This document shows positions 46,701 through 57,220 of a DNA stretch of 64,000 nt, in pieces. The stretch lies in contig VRMN01000017.1 of the NCBI GenBank assembly GCA_008690995.1, positions 204,813-268,812 on the forward strand. Reading direction: 5' to 3'. The DNA comes from Porphyridium purpureum. Lineage: Eukaryota; Rhodophyta; Bangiophyceae; Porphyridiales; Porphyridiaceae. The notes below the pieces were generated by a model. That model was not told the DNA's origin and did no database searches. It saw only the letters and a list, made by a program, of their open reading frames with translations. Position 1 is the stretch's first letter, and the number at the start of each line of letters is the position of its first letter. Both the position numbers and the translations under genes were made by a program.

Positions 46701-49700
46701 CAGCCGGCTGAGCTCAAGCAAATAGGGGAAGGACGTGCGCATGTCACGTCGCAAGGCGTCTTCTGCATAGTTTTCGCAGTAGTTGAACGAGAACATGCGC
46801 GGTGCTTTTGGCGCCTGGTTCACCAGCAAATTGACCGTGCGAACGCCGGCCTCGTTGCGAAGCTGGAGGTTACGCGCCTGCAACAAACCCTCCCAACGCG
46901 AAATGAAGCCGCGCTCCTCTTCTGAGCCCTGAGGTAACGCACCAACCGGCCCGTTAAAGCTGATGATTAGCGTACCGATCGGCTCCTGCTCCTCCTCCTT
47001 CTTTTCCTTCGTCCACTCTGCCGCAAAGTCATCAATGATCGAAGGGAGCTTGTCTTGTGCGGTCGCCATCGAATCGCACGCCACCAGTCGCCCAAGCCGC
47101 ATGGGCGAGCCCCGTACAATGTCTGCGTACGAAAACCGCCACGTTGCCACAATGCCGGAATCTGTGCGCTCGATGTTCAAAGCGTGGATAACATGCGCAC
47201 GGTAAACGCGGCGAATGTACACTTCAAGTGCAGCGCGGGCGACTTGCGCGTCCATGTCCAGGAAGAGTGAGCAAAGGAGGTCGACCGACACACTCAGCGC
47301 ACGCGACTTGGCAATCTCATCGAGTGCCGTAGAGTCGTTTCCCTTTGACATGATAAACTGGCGCACGTCTGCTAACCGCGAGTTGAAGTCTGGCGTGCGC
47401 AGTGCAGTCAGCAGCTGACCCGCTGCAACTACCACATCTCCATAGTTCTGGCTCTTCAGCTTCGTAAGAGCGGTCAAAGCGGCGTCGAGCTCCGGAGACA
47501 AAAGTGTGTCGTTCGGAAAGCGGTCCGGAAGCGTTCCTAGCTGGCGCAGAAGCGAGAGAACAAGCTCCGCGCGCCGCGGCAGTGTCAGGTGCGCTGCGAT
47601 CATTTGGATTGCTGCCGCGTCGCTACCGGCGCTCTTCTTGATTGCCAAAATCGAATCATTGAGCGCGCGTCCGTCAAAATGTTCTTCGACGCGAACAAAT
47701 TCTTCGATGAGCGGCACGAGCCGAGAGATAATGTCGCATGCCGTGACTGGGTCTTCGATCGACTCTTCTGCTGAGCCAGCGTTTGAGTCCACCAACTGCT
47801 GCAACGCCGGGCCAACGCTTCCTTGGAAACCGTCTAGGATCAGCCGGAGCTTGTACGCCGCGATATCCACCGCATAGGTGCCAGCGCCTGTGCCCGCCGC
47901 GCCCATGCCAAGAGCAAGGACGTCACGGCCTTCGGGTTTGCGAATGTTAAGGACACCATCAAAGTCAGACACAGGCGACGCCTTGGATGGGTCGTCGAGA
48001 TCAAGCCGCGCAAGCAGGTCACCTGTCTTGATGATGGAGCCGGCGGCAAGCTCGTGGCGCAGCATGCCGGTCTCGCCTGCTGAGAGCTGCATAATCATCT
48101 TCATGGCCTCGAGCTCCACGTAAGGCTCGCCCTTCTTCACCGCATCACCATCCTGTTTGAGAAAGCGCACCACCTTGCCCGTTACGTCGCTGCGCAATTC
48201 AGATGGGTCAAAGATCGTCGGAATCATTACGGTGCTCCCATTGATAATCATGCGCAATCCGAGGGGCTCCTCTACGCCAGAAACTGAATACACATTCTCA
48301 CCCATGGTGCACAGTAGGCTCTGGTCCGGCTGCTCACGCACTTTGACGTCTAGCGACCACGTGCTCATCGAGCTTCCAGCTTTTGCCGCGGCCCCACTTG
48401 CAGAGCTTCCACTCGCGCTATCAAGCAAATTCAGGCGGAGCACGTCTGGCGCCAATCGGCCCACCTCAAAAGTGAAGCGGAGGCCCATGTAGGTGATTTC
48501 GACGCTAAACTTGTTCAGAGCGTTCAACTCGGACACGAACGTGCTCTGACCACGCGCAAGCTGCTCAAGGCATGCGAGTTTGCCGCGTTTGATGGTGTCA
48601 TGGGCGCGATACACAGCTGCAGCAAGAACGGCAGTGTCGCGATCCAGCTCAAATTTGACCGACTTTTCGCGGATCAGACGATCAAGCCATGAGGTATCGA
48701 TAGTATTCTGCTTGAATTCATCAGTCTCAAGCAGTTGCACCAAGTATTCGACCGGATTGCGAATCTCGCCGCGCGCTTCAAGCTCCTTGAGTGCCAGCAC
48801 CAATGCCTTGCGCGCATCCTCACGGTTTGCGCCGCTGGCAAAAACATGCCCAAACTGCGAATCGGCAAACTCGTGAATCCCACCCTGCGCACCGACTGAA
48901 AAGTAGCCCCAGACGTCCGGACTGCTCTGAAATCGCACGCGCTCCACACGACCGCTCGTTGGCTTGAATCCTTCGTCCGGGTTTTCGGCGGTGATGCGAG
49001 CTGCGATGACGTGGCTGCGAAGCGGCTGGTACATTTCGGTCATAAAGTCGATCGGCGAGTCGCCGTATGCATCTGTGCCATCACGTCCGTACAGTCGTCG
49101 GATATCGGGCACGCGCGATAGTGCAATGCCCATCGCTACCTGCAGCTGCGTGGCGGGCATGTTCACGCGTGTGAGGCCCTCCGTCACTGGATGCTCGACC
49201 TGAAGCCGCGGGTTGAGCTCGAGGAAGAAAAACTTTTGCGTGTCCGCATTGTACAGGTACTCCACGGTTCCGGCTCCGCGGTAGCCGATCGATTGCGTTA
49301 AGCGCTGCGCTGCGCGCTCCATTTCCCGGAAGACCGAAGGCTCCACGATAACGGGCGGTCCCTCTTCGAATATTTTTTGAAAGCGGCGCTGCGTGGAGCA
49401 GTCGCGCCCGTTCAGCGCTACCGCGTTGCCGTACTCATCTCCTACGATCTGGACCTCAATGTGTCTCGCGTTCTTGCACAACTGCATCATGAAGATCGGA
49501 CTCCCGGGTACTTCATTTACCACCTGTTCATAATTCGAGCGCAGCTCTGTTTCGTTCGCAGACATGCGAATGCCCTTGCCACCGCCGCCTTCGGACGCCT
49601 TTGTCATGATCGGGTAGCCGATGCGCTCGGCCACTGCGATCGCCTCGTCAACGTTGTGCACCATCGCTTGCTCAAATATCTCACGCGGGATCGTGCCGTC

Positions 49701-50351
49701 CTCTGACAGCTCTGCCGTCAGTCCATCGCCCGACCACGGGATGCTGGGCACGTTGGCCGTTTGTGCCAAAATGTTCGCGCCAATCTTGTCGCCCAGCACG
49801 GCCATGACGGGACCCGTCGGCCCGATGAACTGGATGCCCAGCTTGGCGAGTGAATTAGGCAATCGAGGGTTCTCAGATGCGTGGCCCCAGCCCGGCCACA
49901 CTGCGTCGACGCCCTCGCGCTTCGCCATCGCACAGATCAACTCCACGTTGGCATAGTTGTTACGGTTTGGGCCGCCGGGTACCTCCACAAAAGAATCTGC
50001 GAGGCGCACAAACTCGGCGTTGGCGTTGAGATCCTCTGGTGTGGCCATCGCAACAAATTCAATCGCTCGCTCCGAGCCTATTTCATAGTACGCCCACTTG
50101 CGCATGGACAGAATGGCCTTGGTGGCCGCCATGCCGTTGTTCGCGATCAGCACTTTCCGAATGACGCGCTTGCCGCCGCGAGCGTCCACGTACTCCTGGA
50201 GCTGCTTCAGGTTTGTCTGATTCCGCGGCGACGCCGGCGGCGACGCTGATGCCGGTTTTTCCTCCACGCTAGCGCTCATGCGCAACACCCCTGGCGCCGC
50301 GCCCCGCACGCCCGCCGGCTGATTGCCGCTGGTCCCTGCGCGCTTTCTCAT
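43800..50351 (-). CDS. ACC1: Multifunctional (eukaryotic-type) acetyl-CoA carboxylase
   Basis: 2183 residues in one exon, catalysing ATP-dependent carboxylation of acetyl-CoA to malonyl-CoA. Order: biotin carboxylase (about 60-560; KVLIANNGMAATKA, KASEGGGGKGIRM, RDCSTQRRFQKIFEEGP, LELNPRLQVEHPVTEG); biotinyl carrier with VELEAMKMIM (biotin Lys at about 751); a long central domain; and carboxyltransferase (about 1450-2060; YLSSNSGARIGL, FANWRGFSGGTRDM, GAWVVVDPTIN). Length matches yeast and animal ACC (about 2200-2400). Malonyl-CoA from this enzyme would feed cytosolic fatty-acid elongation; in red algae the plastid uses a separate heteromeric ACC partly encoded in its own genome. The first ATG (50351) gives a 24-residue basic extension; the ATG at 50279 (MSASVEEK) starts a cytosolic-looking protein. 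Which is used is unclear. Confidence 0.96.
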   Translation of the reverse strand: MRKRAGTSGNQPAGVRGAAPGVLRMSASVEEKPASASPPASPRNQTNLKQLQEYVDARGGKRVIRKVLIANNGMAATKAILSMRKWAYYEIGSERAIEFVAMATPEDLNANAEFVRLADSFVEVPGGPNRNNYANVELICAMAKREGVDAVWPGWGHASENPRLPNSLAKLGIQFIGPTGPVMAVLGDKIGANILAQTANVPSIPWSGDGLTAELSEDGTIPREIFEQAMVHNVDEAIAVAERIGYPIMTKASEGGGGKGIRMSANETELRSNYEQVVNEVPGSPIFMMQLCKNARHIEVQIVGDEYGNAVALNGRDCSTQRRFQKIFEEGPPVIVEPSVFREMERAAQRLTQSIGYRGAGTVEYLYNADTQKFFFLELNPRLQVEHPVTEGLTRVNMPATQLQVAMGIALSRVPDIRRLYGRDGTDAYGDSPIDFMTEMYQPLRSHVIAARITAENPDEGFKPTSGRVERVRFQSSPDVWGYFSVGAQGGIHEFADSQFGHVFASGANREDARKALVLALKELEARGEIRNPVEYLVQLLETDEFKQNTIDTSWLDRLIREKSVKFELDRDTAVLAAAVYRAHDTIKRGKLACLEQLARGQSTFVSELNALNKFSVEITYMGLRFTFEVGRLAPDVLRLNLLDSASGSSASGAAAKAGSSMSTWSLDVKVREQPDQSLLCTMGENVYSVSGVEEPLGLRMIINGSTVMIPTIFDPSELRSDVTGKVVRFLKQDGDAVKKGEPYVELEAMKMIMQLSAGETGMLRHELAAGSIIKTGDLLARLDLDDPSKASPVSDFDGVLNIRKPEGRDVLALGMGAAGTGAGTYAVDIAAYKLRLILDGFQGSVGPALQQLVDSNAGSAEESIEDPVTACDIISRLVPLIEEFVRVEEHFDGRALNDSILAIKKSAGSDAAAIQMIAAHLTLPRRAELVLSLLRQLGTLPDRFPNDTLLSPELDAALTALTKLKSQNYGDVVVAAGQLLTALRTPDFNSRLADVRQFIMSKGNDSTALDEIAKSRALSVSVDLLCSLFLDMDAQVARAALEVYIRRVYRAHVIHALNIERTDSGIVATWRFSYADIVRGSPMRLGRLVACDSMATAQDKLPSIIDDFAAEWTKEKKEEEQEPIGTLIISFNGPVGALPQGSEEERGFISRWEGLLQARNLQLRNEAGVRTVNLLVNQAPKAPRMFSFNYCENYAEDALRRDMRTSFPYLLELSRLSENFELQRLPIYLRNAQLWLGTEKRDQEVALTRPRTQSLFLRGISHSDMSVPGVMEKVLLILMDQLDAGIVNPRVDPTATCNMFLNVLQPVQGAAYIEQTGGPTKKLPPAHTVRHLRADMEALMVKYAERLIRLRVENIELKIRVPFEADSTGNEVQQAVRLWASPTGGYAGAQSQRTFFKTDAFAEIQNPITGVTEQYVPYEEQQIAQGQQLNASASRPYYTKSGPEQLKRRAARRVGSTYAYDFMALFEIALVKQWSRARTRSTNPPVTPQFGSLMRTRELVLDKETQELSPVERAPGQNEIGMVAWLITLKTPEYPSGREIVVIANDVTFQAGSFGVAEDEFFFKASEYARVRSIPRIYLSSNSGARIGLVESLKPMFKVQFRDESNPTLGFEYLYLSEKDYNELPEGTVIAERRICAGSGEKGEEVRYVLKDIIGTAHGIGVENLRGSGLIAGETSRAYDESFTLSYVTGRSVGIGAYLVRLGQRTIQQTNGPIILTGFQALNKLLGRDVYSSLDQLGGPQIMVPNGVTHELVENDQEGVIAILDWLAYVPATARGSPPILAGPPADPIGRDVEFVPPKGGGATYDVRDMLRGSVQPDGKVLRGFFDAGSFKEYLAGWGRSVVVGRARLGGIPYGVIAVETRTFDRVIPADPANAASRETLEPQAGQVWYPDSAFKTAQAIEDFSGENLPLMIFANWRGFSGGTRDMFGEVLKFGAMIVDALRKYDMPVSIYLPPNAELRGGAWVVVDPTINEKMMEMYADTQSRGGILEPPGICEVKFRAPDQLKAMHRLDTELLSLDARLENATEEKDRAEIKAAISKRENLLLPIYLQIAHEFADLHDRSGRMLAKGVIRDVVEWKRSREYFFWRTKRRLRELELRKHVAKVNAALDWLAATEVMRALVGGDAVWLDDRAFLKWFDENSANLDALLAPVRLDAVRASISELLGGLPDADRAEVLKRLES

Positions 50352-51376
50352 CCGCCCGCTGGTCGGCGCGGTGAACGACGCGACCCGCTCCGCCGCCTTT
50401 CATCCATCGCGCGCGCTGCCTGGAGCGCGCCGCCGCCACGCAGCATATTGCCACAATACGCTTGCAAGGGCGGCTGGAACTGAAACGCCAGCATCGCCGC
50501 CGCACCACCCTCCCTCCTCCTCATCATCATCTTCTCTCCATCCCCCCCTGTCGGCGGCATCATGCACCGTGGCCCGCACCCCACCTCCCACCACACACGC
50601 TCAGCAGCAGCAGCAGCAGCAGCAGCAGCGTCTCTCTCTCTCTCTCTCCCGTGCTCTCTTGCCCTCTCGTCCCCATCTCTCACCCCACCCCCTTGCGTGA
50701 GACCCGCCTTATCACATCCACAAGCCGAAATCTCCATGTGTTCTGCTTTTGCGTTCTGTTTTCGCGTCGCGCCTCGAGCTCGATCAAGTACACTTGCATT
50801 CAAACTGAACCTTCACATGGCACTTTTATCGTGGAATATAGTCATCCCTCTCTGCCTGCCTGATGACGTGATGAGGAGTCATCAAATACTTAATGATGAC
50901 AACTCTCCGTTGGTTGGTGACCGTAATGGTTAACCACAGTAGTATATCATTCGAGTGTGAGAGACGGCCGACGAGTCGGCGCTCTGTCTCCTTTGGAGGT
51001 AAGAGCTAGGTTGTGTTAAGGAGTAAAGTCGTCTTGTTGTGGACCTCTTGCTTCAGCTAGCCACCAGTAGTTTACTATTGGTACACGTTTGGTATACGCG
51101 TGCTTCACGAAGACGCTATCATCAAAGGGTTATGAGCCCAGCCTTTGCGCTGCGGTGTTTCCCTCATCTTTCTTCTTCTTGCTTGCTTGACTAACCACCT
51201 ATTGTGGTAGTGTTTCTATCATTCGGTCATTCCCCAACTCTACCCTCGATCACGCTTTGGAAAAGCGACTGTGGCAGCGCGACAGCCAAGACGCTGATCG
51301 GCGCCGCGAACATCGAGAAGGAAAAAAGAGGCGCTCGAAGCGCAACTGGTGAGCGCGACGCGCCCAGTGTTTGGTC
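50352..51376. other. Region between ACC and the second copia element
   Basis: About 1 kb. The ACC-proximal part has a (CAG)9-like run at about 50602-50630 followed by a (CT)n tract. The part from about 50862 (TGATGACG..) to about 51200 (..TTGACTAACCA) could be the 5' LTR of the copia element, since it runs from TG to CA and lies before gag. No matching 3' copy exists in the window, so I cannot confirm it. Confidence 0.45.
50602..50650. repeat. (CAG)n followed by (CT)n simple repeat
   Basis: A run of CAG triplets directly followed by CTCTCTCT, in the upstream region of the ACC gene and probably within its leader or promoter. Confidence 0.9.
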
Positions 51377-54300
51377 ATGGAATATGACATGGATAGGGCT
51401 GCGGGTGCTAGTACCCCAGCAACACCGTCGCCGGCACGCGGTGGTGCAAACGCCTCGGCAACCCGCCTTGGCGCGGCAGCAAGTGCGCGGCGCGAGTCCG
51501 CGCGCGAGGAAACGAAACGAGAGATGGCGGCGATGCTGAATGCGGCATACGCCCAAATGCATCGCCAACTCTCGGAGGAATTCGGCGCCAAGATGGCGAC
51601 CGAACTGAATACCCGGACGGCGATTGTTCAGAGTGAGCTCGCCGAGCTGCGGAGCGAGAACGTTCGTCTGAGGGCGCTTCGCGATGGATCCGGTGGAAGT
51701 GGCGCTTTGCCGAGCTGCATGCGCCCTGCGGCCATGCTGTACTATGGCGGCGAGCGATCCACTGCGGCCATTATGACCTGGACGGCAGCAGCGCGTTCGC
51801 GGGTGTACAACCCGGCGCGCTCGGATTGGCGGTCGCAGGGCCGTCTTTGGACGGAAACCGAGGAAGAGGAAGCAGTGTCGACGCTTTCGACTCACCTCTT
51901 CGGATTGGCGCAACTCTGGTACCAGGCATTACAACCTGATCAGAGACCCACCTCGGTAGAAGAGTTTCTGCTCGCGCTTCAGCGGCGCTTCGAGCCCAAA
52001 GAAACAGAAAATGACGTGCGGGATGAACTGCAAAAGATGAAGAAGGGTGCAATGAGTGTCCAAGATTTTGAAGCTGCATTTAGTGAAGTTTGTCTGCGTA
52101 TACCAAATTTGGTAGACAAAGATAAACTTCACTATTTTACAGAATCTCTTGACACTTCTATTGCCACTCACGTAGCGCTTCACTTCCCTCCCACCTATGA
52201 CGACGCTTTGCGTTTGGCTTTAGTTGCCGACAAAGTCATATTTAAGCGTGGTCGAGACCAGCAGCCCATCACAGCACGCACGTACCCGTCAGCCATGCAG
52301 CCTGCATACCACCCCCAGATGAACTATAACCAGCATGGTCCGGTGCCAATGGACTTGGGTACCGCCAGCGGCAGCAGCGCACGGGTGCACGGACGAGGAT
52401 ACAACGGCTTCCAGCGGGATCGCTCGAACGAGTATCAACAGCAACAGCATGACCAATGGTCACCAGCTGGACCGCAGCGGAACCTGCGTGCGAATCATGC
52501 AGAGCGGTACGCGCAGAGCCGCGCGGACGGACGAGACGGCGGCTGGCGAGAGCCGAGCACGCATGGTTGGAACCGTGGTGGCGGCCAGAACGACGCGCGT
52601 GGGCGCGGACAGAAGCGTGGCGCACCGCAACGAGGCGGTGCCAGTAGACCACGACCGCGACAGACGCCGAAGTCGCAACAAGATGGCAAGAAGAGTAATC
52701 AGCGTGGGCGCTATTACTGCCATCGGTGCTCCGTGTGGGGGCCAGCGACGCACAACTGTGCAGACAGGCGCGATGATCGCGATGCCAATCTCGGCGGAGC
52801 CGAGTTGATGACCGCCAGTGCGGGCAAAGGGTTGCTCAAGGTGAATGCTTGGGTGAACGGCCGGGCGATGAAAGCAGTCATCGATACCGGCGCAACGCAC
52901 ACCTTTCTGAGCGAGAGCGCATGCGCGATGGTGCGAGTGCGCACAAATAGCACCGCGAATGCCTTGACCATTCGATTGGCAGACGGCACGCAGTGCATGT
53001 CTCGCGGGCGCGCGACAGTGAATCTGGCGGTGCTGGATTCAGCAGAGAAGCAGCAGGACGTGGTTGTGTACAATGGCCACAATGACCTCGTGATCGGTCT
53101 CGATTGGCTTCGAACCAACCGCTTCGAAATGATCATCGGCGGTCACAGTCTTGGCACAGCCGAGGCTGAGCATGTAGAGCAGGACCATTGCGTTCTGCAC
53201 ATGCCGTCGCGCGACACGTGCGGAATATGCAGCGCGGCAAAGCTGCGGCGCGCGCGTGCTGTGAGGCGAGACGACTCGGTTGGCAAAGAGCGCGGACGAG
53301 CGCGCGAGTTCAACGACGTGGTGTCGATTGACATTGTGGATCCCGGACTGGCAGCCGTGGATGGCAGCAGGTGGCTGCTCACTCACCTCGACGAAGCCAC
53401 TGGGTGGTTCTCAGCAATTGGGCTGGCGGACAAGTCCGCCGCTGAGTGCATTCGCGGGTTGACGGAGCTGCAGCGCGGACGTGGTGATTGGCCACGAGTG
53501 TTGCGGTGTGACGAGGGCCGCGAGTTCATGGGCGAATTCGACGGATTCATCGCGGAAAAGGGCGTGAAGAAAGTCACTGGTGTACCTTACCGGGCGAACA
53601 CGCACGCGACGCATGAACGCAAGCATGCAGACTTGAACGGAGCAGTGCGAGCACTGCTGATGCAGTCTGGCTTGCCGACCGCGTGGTATCCGTTCGCCGC
53701 CGCCTACTTTTGCCTGGCCAGAAACCTCGCCTGGCGCGGCGCAAAGCAGGAGCAGACCAGCTTCGAGCAACGGCTCGGTCTAACATGGCACAAGCCCATC
53801 CCTGCATTCGGGAGCGGCATTCTCATATACGATGAGAGCCGCGGCAAATTTGAGCCGAAAGGCTTGCCTGCAATCGTCGTTGGGTTCACGGCACCGAGGC
53901 CGAATGACCCGCGGCAGCCCATAAACCTGCTCGCCCTGCCCATTGCCGACTTGCGGCCATCTGCGATCAGGAAGGTCGGCGAATGGAAGCCACTTCCCGA
54001 CAAGTGGCCATTGCGACGTTTGGCACTGCGGCCTCCGGATGAGGCCATTACGACGGGTGATCAATGGTCGCGAGCACGCGACAATGCACCGGACCGTGCA
54101 TTCTGCACACAGTGCAAGAAAATAGTCGGTGGGAGCACCGAATGCGAGAAATGCATTTTGGGTCCGGCGCCCAGCCGACGTCACACTGGTGACGGCGCAT
54201 GCAGGCAAATGCACTGCCAGTGCTACCGAGACGAGCACGGAAAGCTCGCGTCACGAGCACAGTATCGGCGCATTGAGCTGCCGTGGAGTCCGGCCGAGGA

Positions 54301-56200
54301 CATTGCCATATCCGAAGGCATTGCCCGTTTTGGTGAGGACTGGCTTGCCATCGCGGGTAGGCCAGCATTCTTCATGCGCGGCCGCAAACCAGCCGGCTTA
54401 CGCGCGCGCGCAGCGGAACTGGGTGTGCTTCCAGTGCACGCAGCAGCAGCGAGCGACGCGACGCGGAACGACGCGACGCGAGCAGAGAGTAGCAGCGACG
54501 CAATGTATACAAGCGCGGCGACAGGGGGACCAGAGGACGAAGCGGCAGGTCTGGGGGTGGCAGAAGTTGTGGCCACAGCGGTGGCGATGGCCACGCCCGC
54601 CGGCCGCCATGCATTAGCATCCGAGCTTCGTGCGCTCACCAGCACCGGCGCTCTGCCTTTCCGCCGCACGATGGACAAGGCAGTGGCGGCGCGCGTTCCG
54701 AACGCGCAATTCGTTAAGTTGAAGCTCCTCTTCAACAAGAAGAATTCAGAAATGCCTTCGTCGTTCCACAAGACGAAGTGCCGCATCGTCGCGCAAGGAT
54801 GCGTCGTGCTGGACGCCGATGGGCGTCGCGCGCGCGAAGAACCGTACCCTTTTGATCGCCCACCAGGTTTGCTGGCGATCCGCGCCTCGATGAGCATGGC
54901 GCTCATGCTCCATGGACCATCCGCCGACGGCGCCTTCTTCGACGTAACGTGTGCCTACCCCAGTGCACCATTGGGCGGCCGTCCGACATTCGGATATCTG
55001 CGCGACCTGGTCCCGGTCGTGAAGGGTCTAGTCAGCGAAGCCGACTACAGAAAGATGGCCGCATGCAGCGAGCCTGTCGTGGAGCTACCGCAGGCTCTGT
55101 ACGGAATGAAAAGGAGCGGCAGCGACTTCAGCCACGACGCTCGCGAGCGTGTCCGGCGGCTTGGATGGCAAGAATCCAACGCGGACAAGAACCAGTACTG
55201 GCGCCGCGACGCGAACGGCAGCATGCTCACGCTGAGCATGTACGTCGACGATGGCGCACTCTTCGGCAATGCGGATGCGGTACGAGTGGCGGTCAAACAA
55301 CTGAAGACCGTCTTCAGAATCGACCAGAAGGTCGAATACATTGCAGACTCGGCGCGTACGCGCCCTATCAAGTATCTCGGCATGCACATCTATCGCGACG
55401 GCGGCCGATGGATACTGGATTCGGGGGTGTACGCCACCCATGTGGCGAACGGCCACACCGCGGACAACTTGCGCGTGCGCAGCACGCCACTCAGCGAGCG
55501 GGTCGACGACAATGGACCCGGCGGGCGCGCGTGCCCGACAAACAAGCGAACAGTGATTGGCCAACTGCTGTGGCTCAGCCGAACCACGCGAGCAGACATC
55601 GCTTATGCCACGGCGCATGTGGCGCGTTATGTCGACCGGTGGGGGCCAAGCGCGGATCGCGCGCTCGACGAGATCGTCGGGTATCTGAAGAAGCATGCGG
55701 ACGTCTGTCTGCAATACGACATACCCGCGACAGGAAGTCGCGACGTTCGGTTGCACGCGTGGGCTGATGCCGACTTCTCGGCACCGTCATCCACGAGCGG
55801 CGCCGTGCTCTTCATATCGAATGGCAGATGCCGACACCTTGTAGACTGGACCAGTCGGCGCCAGCGGCGCGTCAGCACCTCGACGACCGAGGCTGAGTTG
55901 GTAGCGCTGCACGACGCAGCGCAAGGCAGCGTGTTCCCAGTGGCGACACTGGCGGAAGAACTTTTGAGGCGCTGGCCTCCGATCGTTGTGCGGTGCGACA
56001 ACGAGTCGACTTTGCGCGCGGTGGAGCGCGGCCACAGTGACCGGCTACTGCATGCGCCAAAGATGCAGCGCATCTCTCTGAGATGGTTGCACGAGATAGC
56101 AGCGGACGGACTCGTCAAGTTCGTCTATGTCGCTACGCGCGACAACATCGCTGACGGCTTGACGAAGCCGATTGCCACCGACGTGTTTCGCGGCCATGCA
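51377..56200 (+). CDS. copia-2 gag-pol polyprotein, 3' end interrupted
   Basis: One frame of about 1608 codons from the ATG at 51377. It stays open to 56284, but from 56201 it reads into a foreign LTR. Order: gag (capsid-like EEFLLALQRRFEPKE, QDFEAAFSEVC; basic RG-rich linker; diverged knuckle CHRCSVWGPATHNC); protease (AVIDTGATHTFLSESA); integrase (compact HCVLHMPSRDTCGIC finger, VVSIDIVDPG, VLRCDEGREFMG, NTHATHERKHADL); a Cys-rich segment (CTQCKKIVGGSTECEKC, CRQMHCQC); a Myb/SANT-like module (PWSPAEDIAISEGIARFG..W); RT (FFDVTCAYPSAPLGG, RSGSDFSHDAR, MYVDDGALF); and RNase H (WADADFSAPSSTSG, VDWTSRRQRRVSTSTTEAE, DNIADGLTKPI). The Tyr/Leu tail after GHA is encoded by the LTR. It shares the RSGSDFS branch signature with copia-1. 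Confidence 0.88.
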
Positions 56201-56504
56201 TGTTACCAATGCTGTGCCTTTATTCTCTCTCTCTTCTTCTTCTTTCTTACCTCTTCTGTCTCCGAGCAAGACCTGACCGGCTAGCCCGGGCAGGCGCGTC
56301 GCCTTTTTATACCCTTACTTCCGCCAGGGACAGCAAGGCGCCACGAGAAATGACAATGCAAATCATTGGCATTTCTGCGCGCGTCTAGAAGGTTCTGGAA
56401 CCTCTAGAAGCTTCTAGAAACGGTTAAACGGTCTACCGGTTTAGCGGCTTACCGGTTTCGGACTAACCGAACCGTTCTAGGTGACTGGGGTCGAACGGAT
56501 AACA
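56201..56504 (-). repeat. LTR of the truncated gypsy element
   Basis: 304 bp, bounded by TGTTAC and GATAACA (inverted ends on the two strands). On the minus strand it holds a good TATA box, GGGTATAAAAAGGCG, at about 56301-56315. It contains several nested inverted repeats around TCTAGAAG and ACCGGTT. No second copy is in the window. Confidence 0.7.
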
Positions 56505-56623
56505 TCTCCCCCCCTCTTGACTCGACGTCTCGGCGAGACTCCAAACTAAGTTGCATTCTTGGCTCGAGGAACCCGCGCTCCGGGAGAAAACCTCTGCCTA
56601 GCAAACTTCTCACAATTCCCAAG

Positions 56624-57220
56624 TCATTCAGAGTCAGACTCCTCGATAATTTTCAACAAGTCTGGCTCAGAATCGGACGCCGGCATTTCGTCGGGTACTT
56701 CTTCATCATTTTCCCCTACCATGTAGTCTTCGCGTCCATAGTATGGCTTCAGATGCTGGGTCGGAAAAACATCATGACAAGCCACACCCTCGGGCAAAAT
56801 CACTCGGTAAGCATGCGAGCTTACCTTCTCAATGACAGGCACCGGACCAAGAAACTTTGGTGCCGCCAAATCACTCTTGTTCGGCCGCAGTTGCGGCGCT
56901 GTGACCAACACTTGATCACCAACTTGAAACTCCCGGGCATCCTTGCGTCGATCGAAGAACTTCTGCATTCTCCCTTGGGCTTCGATCAAATTGTCGCGGA
57001 CTTCTTCATGGACTTTGCACAGGCGAAACCAGTGCTCCGCCACGTCCTTCGTCTGCCCGTCGCGCGCAGGCCTCCACCCTTCGCTCGGTGTGCTATGCTG
57101 TACACCCCATGCACTGTACACATGTAGCACCTGTACTCCATAGTACAGTCCACCCTCCAAAACCCCATCCAAACCCACCACTGAGTTAGATCCAGGGCTT
57201 TGCGGCAGTATATAATCCAC
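56624..57220 (-). pseudogene. Gypsy pol fragment (integrase C-terminal domain)
   Basis: About 198 codons open. The later two-thirds are recognisable: LCKVHEEVRDNLIEAQGRMQ, FFDRRKDAREFQVGDQVLVT, LAAPKFLGPVPVIEKVSSHA, and CHDVFPTQHLKPYYG, which is the integrase C-terminal fold found after the DDE core in Ty3/gypsy. It closes with an acidic tail and has no chromodomain. The residues before about 57110 are not recognisable, so the breakpoint of the truncation lies there. Two GTAC-rich runs precede it. Confidence 0.7.

Larger units (their letters stand above)
56201..57220 (-). mobile_element. Truncated Ty3/gypsy element: 3' LTR, PPT and integrase C-terminus
   Basis: Minus-strand relic. Left to right it has an LTR (56201-56504), a polypurine tract (minus strand TCAAGAGGGGGGGAGA, 56505-56520) and a frame (56624-57220) that ends with a typical Ty3/gypsy integrase C-terminal region. 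The 5' LTR, gag, protease and RT are missing. It sits exactly at the end of the copia-2 frame, so it inserted into, or recombined with, that element. Confidence 0.75.

Noticed and set aside
50862-51200. TG...CA segment as the confirmed 5' LTR of copia-2
   Set aside because: No second copy exists in the window and no convincing primer-binding site follows, so it is only mentioned as a possibility.
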